DNA of 64,000 bases from NCBI GenBank assembly GCA_951812305.1, contig CATOSB010000008.1, positions 372,001-436,000 on the forward strand, in the 5' to 3' direction. Source of the DNA: an uncultured Paracoccaceae bacterium. GTDB lineage: Bacteria; Pseudomonadota; Alphaproteobacteria; Rhodobacterales; Rhodobacteraceae. Both the position numbers and the translations under genes were made by a program. The notes beneath the pieces are model-generated. The model made no database searches, was not told the origin of the DNA, and was given only the letters and a program-made list of their open reading frames with translations. This document shows, piece by piece, positions 8,003-17,181 of this stretch; position 1 is the stretch's first letter; every line of letters starts with the position of its first letter.

Positions 8003-8776
8003 TCAGCCGGTGAAGCGGGTTATTAAATCGCGAATATTGGTAACGAAAAAGTCGATGCCCTGATTGATCTGTGCACGCAACTGGTTGGCCCAATCGACAT
8101 AGGCGATCATCCAGGGTTCAGATTGCGGCACCCATTGCACAATCTGTGGCGCCAGCACGTAGACCACGATCCCGATGAACACGACCAGAAGGATCAGGCG
8201 GAAGATCAATCGCCCACCGCCGCGTCGGCGCGGTTCCTGATCCAGTTCGGCGTCTTCCAGGAATTCTTCCTCAACAGGGCTGGCATCGGTCGGCAATGTC
8301 GGTTCGATGTCATCGACATCTGGCAACCGGTTGCGGCGCGGTCCGGCATCGGCGGCAGCTGCGTCGCCGCCGGATGCGCCTTCGTCAAGACCACGCAGCC
8401 GCGCCATCCGCGAACGGGCGGCGGCACTTCTGCTTGCGGCGGCGTCATCGGCTTCTTCAATGCCAAGATCGGGCTGTGTTTCCAGACCCTCAGCTTCGTT
8501 TGCGCGTTCTGCAGCCTCGCGTTCGGCTTCCTCGCGTAAAAGATCCGCAATTTCTGGATCAAGACCACGCGGTTCTTGATCTTCCGGTTGCTCATCGGAA
8601 GTTTCGGGTTCGAATTCCGCTTGCAGGTCGTCGCTGTCCTCTGCGGCGAGTTGAACGGCCGATTGCTGAAACCATGTGTGGCCACAGTTTGAACATTGCA
8701 CATCACGACCCTGATCGGGGATCACTGCATCGTCGACCTCGTACTGAGCCCCGCAATTCGGGCATATCAGTCGCAT
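8003..8776 (-). CDS. Zinc-ribbon (MJ0042-type) single-pass membrane protein
   Basis: 257 residues. The N-terminus has a CPNC...CSNC zinc ribbon (C5, C8, C28, C31) of the MJ0042 type. Then comes a long acidic, low-complexity segment rich in Glu, Ala and Asp, one hydrophobic helix near residues 190-212 (RLIFRLILLVVFIGIVVYVL), and a C-terminal periplasmic part ending DLITRFTG. Rhodobacterales carry such a gene divergent from ftsE; here the IS66 element now sits between them. The function is not established. The ATG at 8776 gives the ribbon at the very N-terminus, as expected. Confidence 0.82.
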   Translation of the reverse strand: MRLICPNCGAQYEVDDAVIPDQGRDVQCSNCGHTWFQQSAVQLAAEDSDDLQAEFEPETSDEQPEDQEPRGLDPEIADLLREEAEREAAERANEAEGLETQPDLGIEEADDAAASRSAAARSRMARLRGLDEGASGGDAAAADAGPRRNRLPDVDDIEPTLPTDASPVEEEFLEDAELDQEPRRRGGGRLIFRLILLVVFIGIVVYVLAPQIVQWVPQSEPWMIAYVDWANQLRAQINQGIDFFVTNIRDLITRFTG

Positions 8777-8828
8777 GGTTTCACCTGTTCTCGCCTGCGT
8801 TTAGCAGATTGCCATTCAACATTTGTTT

Positions 8829-10428
8829 GTAACTCCCAAGCACCCTGTCCGATAGGGTTGCGGGGTTTTGTTCCGTCAGAGCCGTGCGATGATCTGAGGT
8901 GGTGACAGGGTCAGGATTTCCAGGATGTTGAACCGGTGTTTTCTGGCCGTCGAGATGACGGACCTGATGTCGGCGAAGACCCGCGCGCCCTCGAGGGTGC
9001 GGAAGGTGCCCGAGATTTTCATGCGCAGCTTCATCATGCGCAGGTCCTGTTCGGCCTGATTGTTTGTGAATGGGACCGCGAAGTCGGCGATGAATCGCAA
9101 AACGTCATCGCGGTAGTCACGCAGGCGGAGGAGCAGGTTGTGGCCTGGCCGCCTGGCTTTTCGGCCGCGGGTGCCGGGGCTTTTGGCCAGCGGGGGCTGG
9201 CGTTCGTGGAAGGCGAGCCCCTTGGCGAGGATCGCCATGTATCTGGTGACTATACCCTGGCGAACCAGTTCCGGGAGTTCGGTCTCGCCTTGATCCTGAG
9301 CCGCGCATCTGAGCTGATTGGCGCTATGAAGCACTGCGCTCATCTCCGTCGCCCAAGGCTCTTTTTCGATCTCTTCGATGGCCTTGAGTTCGCGCAAGTG
9401 ATGCGCCCCGCAGAGGGCGTGGGCGTCCACTCCGCTCATATGGGCGTAGTAGGGTTTCCAGTGATCATGAATGATCGTCCCGCCGGTCAGGAAGGTTGGA
9501 ACAGCACCGCGTTTGGCGCTGATGCGGTAATGGGTGAAGGCGGTATCGCAGATCGTGTGCAGCCAGTGCAGCTTGCCGGCAACACGAAGTCCGGTCTCGT
9601 CCAGATGCCGAACGCCGCCTTCGGCAAGCCGGGCGAGAATGTGTTCAACCACGACACCCATCTTATTTGCCGCGCCGCGCGTCCAGTTGGTCACGCTGGC
9701 CGCGCACAAGCTGGTGGCCCCAAACAGGTCGCGCATAAGCTGGCAGACCCGATCCTCGGGTATCAGCTGCTGAACATTGCAATAGACCGCCACTGCCCGC
9801 ATGCGCGTGCCATATTGCACATGCGCGGCCACGCCATCGGGAAAGCCAGCCGTCGTCGTGGCTCGACAATGGTCGCAACAATAAACCGCCGCCTGATGCT
9901 CGGTGACCTCCAGGCGTGGCGCAGGCAAGTCGAACACCTGACGCTTCTCGATCCCTTTCACCATCTCCGCCGTCAGGGCGCTCTGACAGGCGCTGCAATG
10001 CGTCGCCTCATGCCGTTCGACAAAGTCGGGTGTTGACGTCTGGCGCAGGGTGTCGCCCCGGTGGCCAACTTGGCCGCCACTTTTCTTTCCGGATTTGCCA
10101 CGCAGGCTGCGCGGGGCTGGCTTCTTCAGGCCATCACTTGAAGGGGGCTTGCTGCTATTGCTGCTGTTCTTGGCCAACTGTCGGCGCAGGTCCGTGATCT
10201 CTTCCGCCATGCTCGCCAACGCAGCTTCAAGCTCAGCGATCCGACGCAGAGCCGTGGCGAGAAGTTGTTCAAGGGCGGCAACCTGATCCATCCCACCACT
10301 GATTCAGAGAAATCAACCCGGCGCCACAGAATTCAGACAAGAAAGAAAAAAACACGCGCAAAATGGCAAATTCGACTCACCATAAAACTGACAATAACAC
10401 TCAAACGTGGGGGGTGCTTGGGAGTTAC
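8829..10428 (-). mobile_element. IS66-family insertion sequence, copy 1, complete with target duplication
   Basis: A 1600-bp element bounded by perfect 17-bp terminal inverted repeats, GTAACTCCCAAGCACCC at 8829-8845 and its reverse complement at 10412-10428. The 8-bp sequence ATTTGTTT flanks it directly on both sides (8821-8828 and 10429-10436), the 8-bp duplication typical of IS66. It carries one transposase gene and no tnpA/tnpB helper genes, like the ISBst12-type branch. It lies between the zinc-ribbon gene and ftsE and so separates ftsE from its original upstream DNA. A second copy of identical length is at 36638-38237. Confidence 0.95.
8876..10291 (-). CDS. IS66-family transposase (copy 1)
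   Basis: 471 residues. An N-terminal coiled-coil/leucine-zipper segment (ALRRIAELEAALASMAEEI) precedes the SSNSSKPPSSDG motif and a zinc-finger-like CSACQ...CCDHC region. The DDE catalytic domain follows, with HLDETGLRV near residue 245, IIHDHWKPYY near 284 and FTNNQAEQDLRMMKLR near 425. This order is diagnostic for IS66 transposases. It appears intact. It differs from the second copy at only two bases I could find; one changes Gln to Arg (HERQPPL versus HERRPPL) and the other, near 9251, is silent in this protein. Confidence 0.95.
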   Translation of the reverse strand: MDQVAALEQLLATALRRIAELEAALASMAEEITDLRRQLAKNSSNSSKPPSSDGLKKPAPRSLRGKSGKKSGGQVGHRGDTLRQTSTPDFVERHEATHCSACQSALTAEMVKGIEKRQVFDLPAPRLEVTEHQAAVYCCDHCRATTTAGFPDGVAAHVQYGTRMRAVAVYCNVQQLIPEDRVCQLMRDLFGATSLCAASVTNWTRGAANKMGVVVEHILARLAEGGVRHLDETGLRVAGKLHWLHTICDTAFTHYRISAKRGAVPTFLTGGTIIHDHWKPYYAHMSGVDAHALCGAHHLRELKAIEEIEKEPWATEMSAVLHSANQLRCAAQDQGETELPELVRQGIVTRYMAILAKGLAFHERQPPLAKSPGTRGRKARRPGHNLLLRLRDYRDDVLRFIADFAVPFTNNQAEQDLRMMKLRMKISGTFRTLEGARVFADIRSVISTARKHRFNILEILTLSPPQIIARL

Positions 10429-10548
10429 ATTTGTTTTAATGTTGTGTAACAGCCCGAAACGGCTTTTCAAAGACTTTGCACACCATCTGATTGAATCACC
10501 TTGGAAGCTGAGGCAAAACGATCCCAGATAATGAAAACGAAAGGGGCG

Positions 10549-11229
10549 ATGGTGATAGAGCATTCTGACGTCGCCTATAGCTATGGGGGCGGCGAGTTGT
10601 TGTCAGGCGTCAACGTCTCTCTGCCGCCGGGTTCCTTTCATTTTCTCACCGGCCCGTCGGGCGCCGGCAAGACAACGTTCCTGAAACTTTGCTATGGCGA
10701 TTTGCTTGCGACCTCGGGGCGTGTTTCGCTGTTTGAAGAGGATGCGCGGACGCTGGATCGTGACGGCATCGCCTCGATCAGGCAACGGATCGGTGTTGTG
10801 CATCAGGATTGCCGGTTTCTGGATCACCTTTCGATGGCGGAAAACGTGGCGCTGCCGCTGACTGTGGCGGGGCGGGATGTGGATGCGCAGTCGCAGAACC
10901 TGACGGATCTGATCACGTGGGTCGGGATGAGGGATCATATGGATGCCTTGCCGCCGTCCCTGTCGGGTGGGGAACGTCAGCGGGTTGCATTGGCGCGCGC
11001 AATCATCATGGACCCCGAAGTCGTCATTGCGGATGAGCCGACCGGGAATGTCGACTGGGAGATGTCGCAGCGTCTTCTGTCACTGCTGGTGGAGTTGAAC
11101 AAACTGGGGAAAACTGTGGTTGTGGCGACCCATGACCTTAACCTTATCCGCTCCGCCAAAGCGCAGGTGTCTGCCCGCGTTCTGCGTATTCAAAATGGCG
11201 GCATTCAGGCGGCAGGGGCGGATTTGTGA
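10549..11229 (+). CDS. ftsE: FtsE, cell-division ABC-type ATPase
   Basis: 226 residues from the ATG at 10549, chosen because GAAAGGGG lies just upstream and the product then begins MVIEHSDVAYSYGG like other FtsE proteins; an ATG at 10531 and a TTG at 10501 are also in frame. Walker A is GPSGAGKTT, the ABC signature LSGGERQRVALARA and Walker B VVIADEPTGNVD. With FtsX it couples ATP hydrolysis to activation of septal peptidoglycan hydrolases. The stop overlaps the ftsX start by four bases (GTGA). The IS66 insertion ends 120 bp upstream and may have altered its promoter. Confidence 0.93.
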   Translation: MVIEHSDVAYSYGGGELLSGVNVSLPPGSFHFLTGPSGAGKTTFLKLCYGDLLATSGRVSLFEEDARTLDRDGIASIRQRIGVVHQDCRFLDHLSMAENVALPLTVAGRDVDAQSQNLTDLITWVGMRDHMDALPPSLSGGERQRVALARAIIMDPEVVIADEPTGNVDWEMSQRLLSLLVELNKLGKTVVVATHDLNLIRSAKAQVSARVLRIQNGGIQAAGADL

Positions 11230-12127
11230 GGGTTCTGCGCGATATCTTCGCGGTTGTGCGTGGCGACAAATCTGCGGACCGTGTGGTACCGCCCAGCGGG
11301 TTCACGGCGCAGCTTGTGTTGTTTTCGTCCGCCGCGATGGCGTTTCTGACGGTGTTTGCGCTGGCCCTGTCGCTGGCGACAGGGCGATTGGCGGAACGGT
11401 GGTCGAGTGAGCTGGCGCGCAGTGCGACGATCCGCATATCGGCACCGACGGCGCAGATAGAAACACAGGTGCAGGCCGCGTTGCGGGTGCTGGAAACGAC
11501 GCCGGGGATCGCAGAGTTTCGCGCACTCGGTGAAGACGAACAACGCGCGTTGCTGGAACCCTGGTTCGGCCCGCAACTGCCATTGGAAACGTTACCGATC
11601 CCGCGCATGATTGAGGTGGTCGAGGACGCCGACGGATTTGACGCCGAAGGGTTGAAACTGCGCCTGCAGGCAGAGGCCCCCGGCGCAGTTCTGGACGATC
11701 ACACGCGATGGCGGCAGCCGCTGGTGAAGGCGGCGGGGCGATTGCGGGCGTTGGGGATCGTGTCGATTGTTCTGATCGCAGCGGCGATGGGGGCGATGAT
11801 CACGCTCGCGGCACAGGCGGCGTTGGCGGCAAATGAAAGGTCGTCCGCGTGTTGCGTCTGGTGGGCGCGCGGGATGATTACATCGCGCGGGCGTTTATCC
11901 GGCGCTTCACATTGCGGGCACTCTTCGGCGCAGGGGCGGGAATGTTCGTCGGCATGATTGCCGTCCTTTTGCTGCCGCGTGCAGCAGAAGAGGGCGGGTT
12001 CCTGACCGGGTTAGGGTTTCAGGGCGTGCACTGGTTCTGGCCGCTGGCAATTCCGGTTCTGGCGGCGGTTGTGGCCTTCATCGCAACCCGGCTGGCGGCC
12101 ATCCGCACGCTGCAAAGGCAAAGCTGA
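11226..12127 (+). pseudogene. ftsX: FtsX, cell-division permease-like protein, one-base frameshift
   Basis: Two overlapping frames together encode one FtsX-like protein. The GTG at 11226 begins MRVLRDIFAVVRGDKSADRV and runs through a first membrane helix and the periplasmic domain to LAAQAALAANER near 11840. The continuation (VVRVLRLVGARDDYIARAF, two or three helices, stop at 12127) is in another frame. Adding one G to the GG at 11839-11840 fuses them perfectly. There is no slippery heptamer. Either a real -1 mutation or a sequencing error explains it; the next gene has the same kind of lesion, which favours error. FtsX is the membrane partner of FtsE. Confidence 0.85.
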
Positions 12128-12863
12128 TGGGCGCGGTTCAATGGGTCCGCTCGGTGATCTTCAACATCCAGATGTATCTGGTGATGGCGATCATGGCGTT
12201 CTTTTTTTCATGCCGCTGGCGGTGTTCGATCGCGTCTGGGCCTATCGTGGGGTGAGAACCTATTGCCGCTGGGTGCGCTGGACCGCCGGGTGGATGATCG
12301 GATTGAAATCGGAAGTGCGCGGAGAGGTGCCACAGGACGAGGTGCTGATCGCGTCCAAACATCAAAGCTTTTTTGACATCATTATGCTGGTCAGCGTTTT
12401 GCCGCGCCCGAAATTCATTATGAAGAAGCAACTGCGCTGGGCACCAATTCTGGGCTGGTTCGCAATGCGCATTGGTTGCATTCCGGTTGATCGCGGGAAA
12501 CGTGGGGCCGCAATTGACAAGATGAAAGAGGATGTCGCCAAGGGCGCGGCATTGCCCGGACAGTTGATCATTTACCCGCAAGGGACCCGTGTCGCCCCCG
12601 GCGCGATGCGCGAATACAAGATCGGAACGGCAATTCTTTACGAACAGCTGGGGCAGGACTGTGTGCCTGTTGCCTGCAACGTCGGCGTGTTCTGGCCACG
12701 CCACGCGGTGGTGCGCAAGCCGGGGCTGGCGGTGGTTGAATTCCTGCCGCGGGTTCCGGCAGGCGTGGGAAAGAAAAAGTTCATGACCGATCTGGAGCAC
12801 GCCGTCGAAACCCGGTCCAACGAATTGATGTCGGAAGCGGGTTTTGAGGTGCTGGCAAAATGA
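12127..12863 (+). pseudogene. plsC: 1-acyl-sn-glycerol-3-phosphate acyltransferase, one-base frameshift
   Basis: The gene starts at the ATG at 12127, overlapping the ftsX stop by one base, and reads MGAVQWVRSVIFNIQMYLVM before the frame breaks at the T7 run at 12202-12208. The rest (FFMPLAVFDRVWAYRG to the stop at 12863) is in the next frame; one added T restores continuity. Downstream motifs are those of PlsC-type acyltransferases: KHQSFFD (a variant of the HX4D box with Gln), YPQGTR and a PVACNVGVFWP segment. It would acylate lysophosphatidate in membrane lipid synthesis. The lesion may be a homopolymer undercall. The stop overlaps the next start (ATGA). Confidence 0.85.
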
Positions 12864-13468
12864 GCCGGATCGACACAATCGAAGCGCTGGAAACGCTTTA
12901 TGACCGCAAACCCGGTGCGGCGGCGCTGGACAAGGTCGCGCGGGAGCTGACACCGCTTTACCGCAAATGGATCATGGCCTCGCGGTTCTGCATTCTGTCC
13001 ACGGTTGGGCCCGACGGCACCGATGCCAGCCCGCGCGGCGATGACGGGCCGGTGGTGGCTGAACTGGATGCGCGGCACATCGCGATGCCGGATTGGCGCG
13101 GCAACTATCGGCTCGACTCACTGCGCAACATCGTCAGCGACGGGCGGGTTTCGTGCATGTTCATGGTGCCCGGAAGCAGCAATGTAGTGCGCGTGAACGG
13201 TCGCGCGGATCTGCGCGACGATGCGGACCTGATTGCGCGATTTTCAGATAGGGGCCGCGCGCCGCGTTCGGTGATCGTGATTGAAATCGGTGAAATTTAC
13301 ACTCAATGCGCCCGTGCCATCATGCGCGCAGGGCTTTGGACGTCTGGGGATGAAAGCGCGGGATTGCCAAGTGTCGGGGACATCCTGAGCGAAATGACAG
13401 ACGGTGATTTTGACGGCGAAACCTATGATGCGGATTGGGCCGGGCGCGCCGCAAAGACCATGTGGTAA
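12860..13468 (+). CDS. Pyridoxamine-5'-phosphate-oxidase-family FMN protein (MSMEG_1061-like)
   Basis: 202 residues. The core FCILSTVGPDGTDASPRGD, DWRGNYRLDSLRNI and VSCMFMVPGSSNVVRVNGRADL is typical of the split-barrel flavin-binding family annotated as MSMEG_1061-type PPOX proteins. The substrate is unknown; relatives use FMN or F420 to reduce small molecules. It starts in an ATGA overlap with plsC, so it belongs to the ftsE-ftsX-plsC operon, though its link to cell division or lipids is only positional. Confidence 0.85.
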   Translation: MSRIDTIEALETLYDRKPGAAALDKVARELTPLYRKWIMASRFCILSTVGPDGTDASPRGDDGPVVAELDARHIAMPDWRGNYRLDSLRNIVSDGRVSCMFMVPGSSNVVRVNGRADLRDDADLIARFSDRGRAPRSVIVIEIGEIYTQCARAIMRAGLWTSGDESAGLPSVGDILSEMTDGDFDGETYDADWAGRAAKTMW

Positions 13469-13658
13469 GGCGCCGATTCTTTTCGCATTAACGGCGCGAT
13501 TGTGTTCGAAATGTGGTCAATCCACCCGTTTCAGGGCGGTTTTCGCGCCGATCCTTCCCAATTCTGCCCAATTTGTGCCATGATTTGCCTTCTTGTCGCC
13601 CGATTCCCTATGACGACATTGGGTGCGGGGCGTTTGCGAAACTCATGGGGGGACCGTG

Positions 13659-14387
13659 ATGTCGTTTTTGCCTCTGGCGCGTGTGGGGCGCGCCGCAAAA
13701 CTGGCTTTCCTTGGCCTGATCTTGGCCGGGACAGCGGGCGCTAAGGACGCACGTATTCTTGCGATTGGGGATTCGCTTTTGGCAAGCCACGCGATTTCGG
13801 GGCGCGCGGTTGCCGATTTTCTTGAGCGCGAACTGGGACAGCCGGTGAAGGATCGTTCGATTGCGGGGGCACGGATGATCTATAATTTACCGCTGACGGG
13901 GGCGATGGGAATGTCAATTCCCGCCCAGTTCAACGCCAAGAATAACTGGGACTGGGTCGTTATGACGGGGGGTGGAAACGACCTGTTCCTGGGGTGTGGG
14001 TGTAACCAGTGTGACCGGCGGATCAACAGAATGATCGCCAGCGATGGGTCTCGGGGGAAGATCCCGTCGCTGATGGCCAAGATCCGCCGGTCGGGTGCAC
14101 AGGTTGTCTATGTCGGCTATTTGCGCAGCCCGGGCATGGGATCACCGATTGAAAGCTGCAAGGATGACGGGGATGAACTGGAGGCGCGTGTTGAGCGACT
14201 TGCTGGCCGGATCGACGGCATCCACTATGTGTCGCTGCAGGATATGGTGCCGCATGGCGACCGCAGCTATTTCGCGTTTGATATGATCCATCCCTCTATC
14301 AAGGCCAGTCGCAAGATTGCCGGACGGATTGCGGATGTGATCCGGCCGAATCTGGTGGGTCGGTCGGGGTACAGGCCTGCGGAATAG
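13659..14387 (+). CDS. Secreted SGNH/GDSL-type hydrolase
   Basis: 242 residues. The N-terminus (MSFLPLARVGRAAKLAFLGLILAGTAGA) is a signal peptide with likely cleavage after AGA. The mature protein has the SGNH blocks: AIGDSLLASH with the nucleophile Ser, a GGGNDLF block and FDMIHPS with the catalytic Asp and His. A CGCNQC cluster next to the GGGND block is unusual and may form disulfides. The ATG at 13659 follows GGGGGGACC; the upstream in-frame ATG at 13623 would bury the signal peptide. The natural ester substrate cannot be told. It stands alone between two gaps. Confidence 0.85.
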   Translation: MSFLPLARVGRAAKLAFLGLILAGTAGAKDARILAIGDSLLASHAISGRAVADFLERELGQPVKDRSIAGARMIYNLPLTGAMGMSIPAQFNAKNNWDWVVMTGGGNDLFLGCGCNQCDRRINRMIASDGSRGKIPSLMAKIRRSGAQVVYVGYLRSPGMGSPIESCKDDGDELEARVERLAGRIDGIHYVSLQDMVPHGDRSYFAFDMIHPSIKASRKIAGRIADVIRPNLVGRSGYRPAE

Positions 14388-14468
14388 GGCAGTTCTGGCA
14401 ATTGTTGCACCGAATGGCCGGATCGGCCTGAAGCGGACTTTCCATCAACCCCGAGCACGCAACCTTTC

Positions 14469-14642
14469 CGGCGGCCAACGCCTGCCCGTGGGGTGGCGAT
14501 GCAACATCTCAAATGCAGCGCTTAATACCAGCCAAGTCCGAACGAACTCAATGGATTGCGCTTGCCTCAAATAATCGCCAGCCCGCTCGGACGGGCAGGC
14601 GATGGCCGGGGCGCTTCGCGCTGTTAACCCGGCTGGGGTGGC
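14469..14642 (-). repeat. Dispersed ~170-bp palindromic repeat, copy A
   Basis: One of three related sequences (others at 16925-17090 and 33505-33676), here in the opposite orientation. Outer arms GGCCAACGCCTGCCCGT and ACGGGCAGGCGATGGCC are near-complementary. The inside shares blocks such as CCAGCCAAGTCCG and ATCGCCAGCCCG with the other copies, and the flank GTTAACCCGGCTGGGGTGGC continues to match copy C. It occupies most of the gene-free gap 14388-14916. Short frames predicted across it are not credible genes. It could be a non-autonomous mobile element or a structured RNA/REP-like unit. Confidence 0.75.
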
Positions 14643-14916
14643 ATTTCTGAGAGTCCGCTTCAAAGCCATACTTGCCGTTTCCGGGAAAACCAAACCGGCT
14701 CCGGAGTTTTCCGGGCTGGAAATCCGCTCTTCCATTTCCTGCAAACCGACGTATGATTGGGCCCCATGACGATTAAGGCCCATATCATTGATTTGCCCGC
14801 GCCCAGCGCGGCGCTTGGCCTCGTCCTACTCCTTAGCCGCCTCTGAGCGTGCCGTAACGGCGCGACCGCTCAGAGGATATTTCGCGCCATACGCAATCGG
14901 CTTAAGGACCAAATAC

Positions 14917-15273
14917 ATGAACAAGATCAACCTTTCTGAAAAACTGTCGCTGTTTGACAGTCACTGGGATCCACATGTTGTCGCCAACTATAACGACAAC
15001 GATGTGATGGTGGTGAAATTCAAGGGCGAATTTCCTTTTCACAAGCATGACACAACCGATGACTTTTTCCTCGTGCTCGATGGCGAAGTGACGATGGATT
15101 ACGAAAAATCCGACCCGGTGACCTTTGGCGCGGGCGAGATGGTTATCGTGCCCAAAGGTGTCGTCCACCGCCCTCGCGCGGCGGAAGAGGTCAAAGTGCT
15201 TTTGATCGAGCCGAAAGGCGAACCGAATTCGGGTGACGCAGATCGCGAACCCGCCCCGAAACCACATATCTGA
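14917..15273 (+). CDS. Small cupin-domain protein
   Basis: 118 residues. A single cupin barrel shows motif 1 as FPFHKHDTTDDFFLVLDGEVTMD, with the HxH...E metal ligands, and motif 2 as GEMVIVPKGVVHRP with the final His. Such proteins bind a divalent metal and may be isomerases, dioxygenases or sensors; no substrate is evident. The ATG at 14917 is chosen because the protein then begins MNKINLSEKLSLF; the in-frame extension upstream to 14788 runs through DNA next to the repeat. It lies 11 bases before leuA and is probably co-transcribed with it. Confidence 0.8.
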   Translation: MNKINLSEKLSLFDSHWDPHVVANYNDNDVMVVKFKGEFPFHKHDTTDDFFLVLDGEVTMDYEKSDPVTFGAGEMVIVPKGVVHRPRAAEEVKVLLIEPKGEPNSGDADREPAPKPHI

Positions 15274-15284
15274 GAGTAGAATCC

Positions 15285-16853
15285 ATGTCAGACAAAGACA
15301 GAGTACTGATATTCGACACCACACTGCGCGACGGCGAACAAAGCCCCGGCGCGACGATGAGCCATGATGAAAAGCTGGAGATCGCCGGCCTGCTTGATGA
15401 AATGGGCGTCGATATCATCGAGGCCGGGTTTCCGATTGCCTCGGAAGGCGACTTCGCCGCTGTGTCCGAGATCGCCAAACAGGCCGAGACCGCCCAGATC
15501 TGCGGCCTTGCGCGGGCGAATTTCAAGGACATAGATCGATGCTGGGAGGCAGTAAAACACGCGAAACGTCCACGGATTCATACGTTTATCGGCACTTCGC
15601 CCCTGCACCGCGCCATTCCGAACCTCAACAAGGACGAAATGGCGGAACGCATCCATGACACCGTGACCCACGCCCGCAATCTGTGTGAAAACGTGCAATG
15701 GTCGCCGATGGATGCCACGCGCACAGAGTGGGATTATCTGAAACGCGTTTGCGAAATCGCGATCAGGGCGGGCGCGACCACGATCAACATTCCTGATACC
15801 GTGGGCTACACGGCTCCTGTGGAATCCGCTGACCTGATCCGCGACCTGATCGCGGAAATCCCCGGTGCGGATGAGGTGATCTTTGCCACGCATTGCCACA
15901 ATGACCTTGGCATGGCGACCGCCAACGCGCTTGCCGCGGTTGCGGGCGGCGCGCGCCAGATCGAATGCACGATCAACGGTCTTGGGGAACGCGCCGGTAA
16001 TACCGCACTGGAAGAGGTTGTGATGGCGATGAAGGTGCGGGGCGACATCATGCCGTATTTTACCGACGTGGACACGGCCAAGATCATGAACATCTCGCGC
16101 CGGGTGGCGTCTGTTTCCGGTTTTGACGTGCAGTTCAACAAGGCCATCGTCGGCAAAAACGCTTTTGCCCATGAAAGCGGCATCCATCAGGACGGGATGC
16201 TGAAAAACGCCGAAACGTTTGAAATCATGCGCCCGGAGGATGTCGGCCTGACCGAGACCAACATCGTGATGGGCAAACATTCGGGTCGTGCAGCTTTGCG
16301 GTCGAAACTGAAAAACCTCGGGTTCGATCTGGCGGATAACCAGCTGAATGACGTCTTCGTGCGCTTCAAAGCACTGGCGGACCGCAAGAAGGAAGTCTTC
16401 GATGACGATCTGGTGGCGCTGATGCGGGATTCCAGCGCGGAACAGGCCAATGAGCATCTGAAGGTCAAGTTCCTGCGGGTGATCTGCGGCACCGAGGCGC
16501 CGCAATCGGCGGATCTGACGCTGATCGTCGATGGCGAGGATCACCAAGTGACGGCCACCGGCGACGGGCCCGTCGATGCGGCGTTCAACGCAGTGAAGCA
16601 GGTCTTCGACCACGACGCGACACTGGAGTTGTATCAGGTTCAGGCGGTCACTGAAGGCACCGACGCACAGGCGACGGTCAGCGTTCGTTTGAATGAAGAT
16701 GGCCGGATTGCCACGGGTCAATCCGCGGATACCGACACCGTGGTTGCCAGCGTGAAGGCTTACGTGAACGCACTTAACCGTTTGATCGAGCGCCGGAAAA
16801 TGGGCCAGGTCGGGTATGATGAGAAGACGGTGAGTTATAAGGATGCGGGGTGA
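15285..16853 (+). CDS. leuA: LeuA, 2-isopropylmalate synthase
   Basis: 522 residues, full length for the bacterial enzyme that condenses acetyl-CoA with 2-oxoisovalerate in leucine biosynthesis. The catalytic TIM barrel begins FDTTLRDGEQSPGATMS and contains ATHCHNDLGMATANA and the glycine-rich INGLGERAGNTALEEVV segment. The C-terminal regulatory LeuA dimer domain (from about residue 400, TLIVDGEDHQVTATGDGPVDAAFNA) should give feedback inhibition by leucine. No attenuator or leader peptide is visible upstream. Confidence 0.96.
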   Translation: MSDKDRVLIFDTTLRDGEQSPGATMSHDEKLEIAGLLDEMGVDIIEAGFPIASEGDFAAVSEIAKQAETAQICGLARANFKDIDRCWEAVKHAKRPRIHTFIGTSPLHRAIPNLNKDEMAERIHDTVTHARNLCENVQWSPMDATRTEWDYLKRVCEIAIRAGATTINIPDTVGYTAPVESADLIRDLIAEIPGADEVIFATHCHNDLGMATANALAAVAGGARQIECTINGLGERAGNTALEEVVMAMKVRGDIMPYFTDVDTAKIMNISRRVASVSGFDVQFNKAIVGKNAFAHESGIHQDGMLKNAETFEIMRPEDVGLTETNIVMGKHSGRAALRSKLKNLGFDLADNQLNDVFVRFKALADRKKEVFDDDLVALMRDSSAEQANEHLKVKFLRVICGTEAPQSADLTLIVDGEDHQVTATGDGPVDAAFNAVKQVFDHDATLELYQVQAVTEGTDAQATVSVRLNEDGRIATGQSADTDTVVASVKAYVNALNRLIERRKMGQVGYDEKTVSYKDAG

Positions 16854-17181
16854 GGCAACGCGGTTCCGGCTTTGAGTAAATCGTGCGGAATGGGCTGAAC
16901 TTAACTATCAAGTATACCACCAATGCCGGGTTAACAGCGCGCAGCGCCCCGGCCATCGCCTGCCCGTCCCACGGGCTGGCGATTTGGTGAGGCTGGGTGC
17001 AAGCCTTAGGTTGCGTGCGGACTTGGCTGGCATAAAGCGCAACATTGAGAAGCTGCATCGCCATCCCACGGGCAGGCGGTGGCCGCCAACCACGTCGCGT
17101 CATTGCAGGTGCATCGAACTTTCGCGTCATGGCAGGTATTATTCGCAGGGACCTTGCGCCAGTTTGGCGAAGCGGGTTCGG
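16854..17181. other. Gene-free gap after leuA, mostly dispersed repeat
   Basis: This 328-bp gap between leuA and the converging DUF1285 gene holds repeat copy B at 16925-17090 and otherwise nothing I can assign. Short frames on both strands come from the palindromic repeat and lack ribosome-binding sites or family resemblance. Confidence 0.6.
16925..17090 (+). repeat. Dispersed ~170-bp palindromic repeat, copy B
   Basis: Begins GCCGGGTTAACAGCGCGCAG and ends GGGCAGGCGGTGGCCGCCAAC. It shares with copy C the order GCCCCGGCCATCGCCTGCCC, CACGGGCTGGCGATTT, GGGTGCAAGC, GGACTTGGCTGGCATAAAGCG and CCCACGGGCAG. The outer arms can pair (CGGCCATCGCCTGCCC with GGGCAGGCGGTGGCCG), so the whole unit could fold into a long imperfect hairpin. 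It lies 71 bp past the leuA stop. Confidence 0.75.

Noticed and set aside
8936..10036. 366-residue plus-strand frame, repeated at 36745-37845
   Set aside because: Antisense of the IS66 transposase in both copies; no recognisable motifs and no ribosome-binding site.
11820..11860. Programmed frameshift in ftsX
   Set aside because: The site has no slippery heptamer; a missing base explains it better. The same applies to plsC, where the T7 run could slip in principle but no family precedent is known to me.
15288..16721. 477-residue minus-strand frame
   Set aside because: Antisense of leuA, caused by high-GC codon bias.
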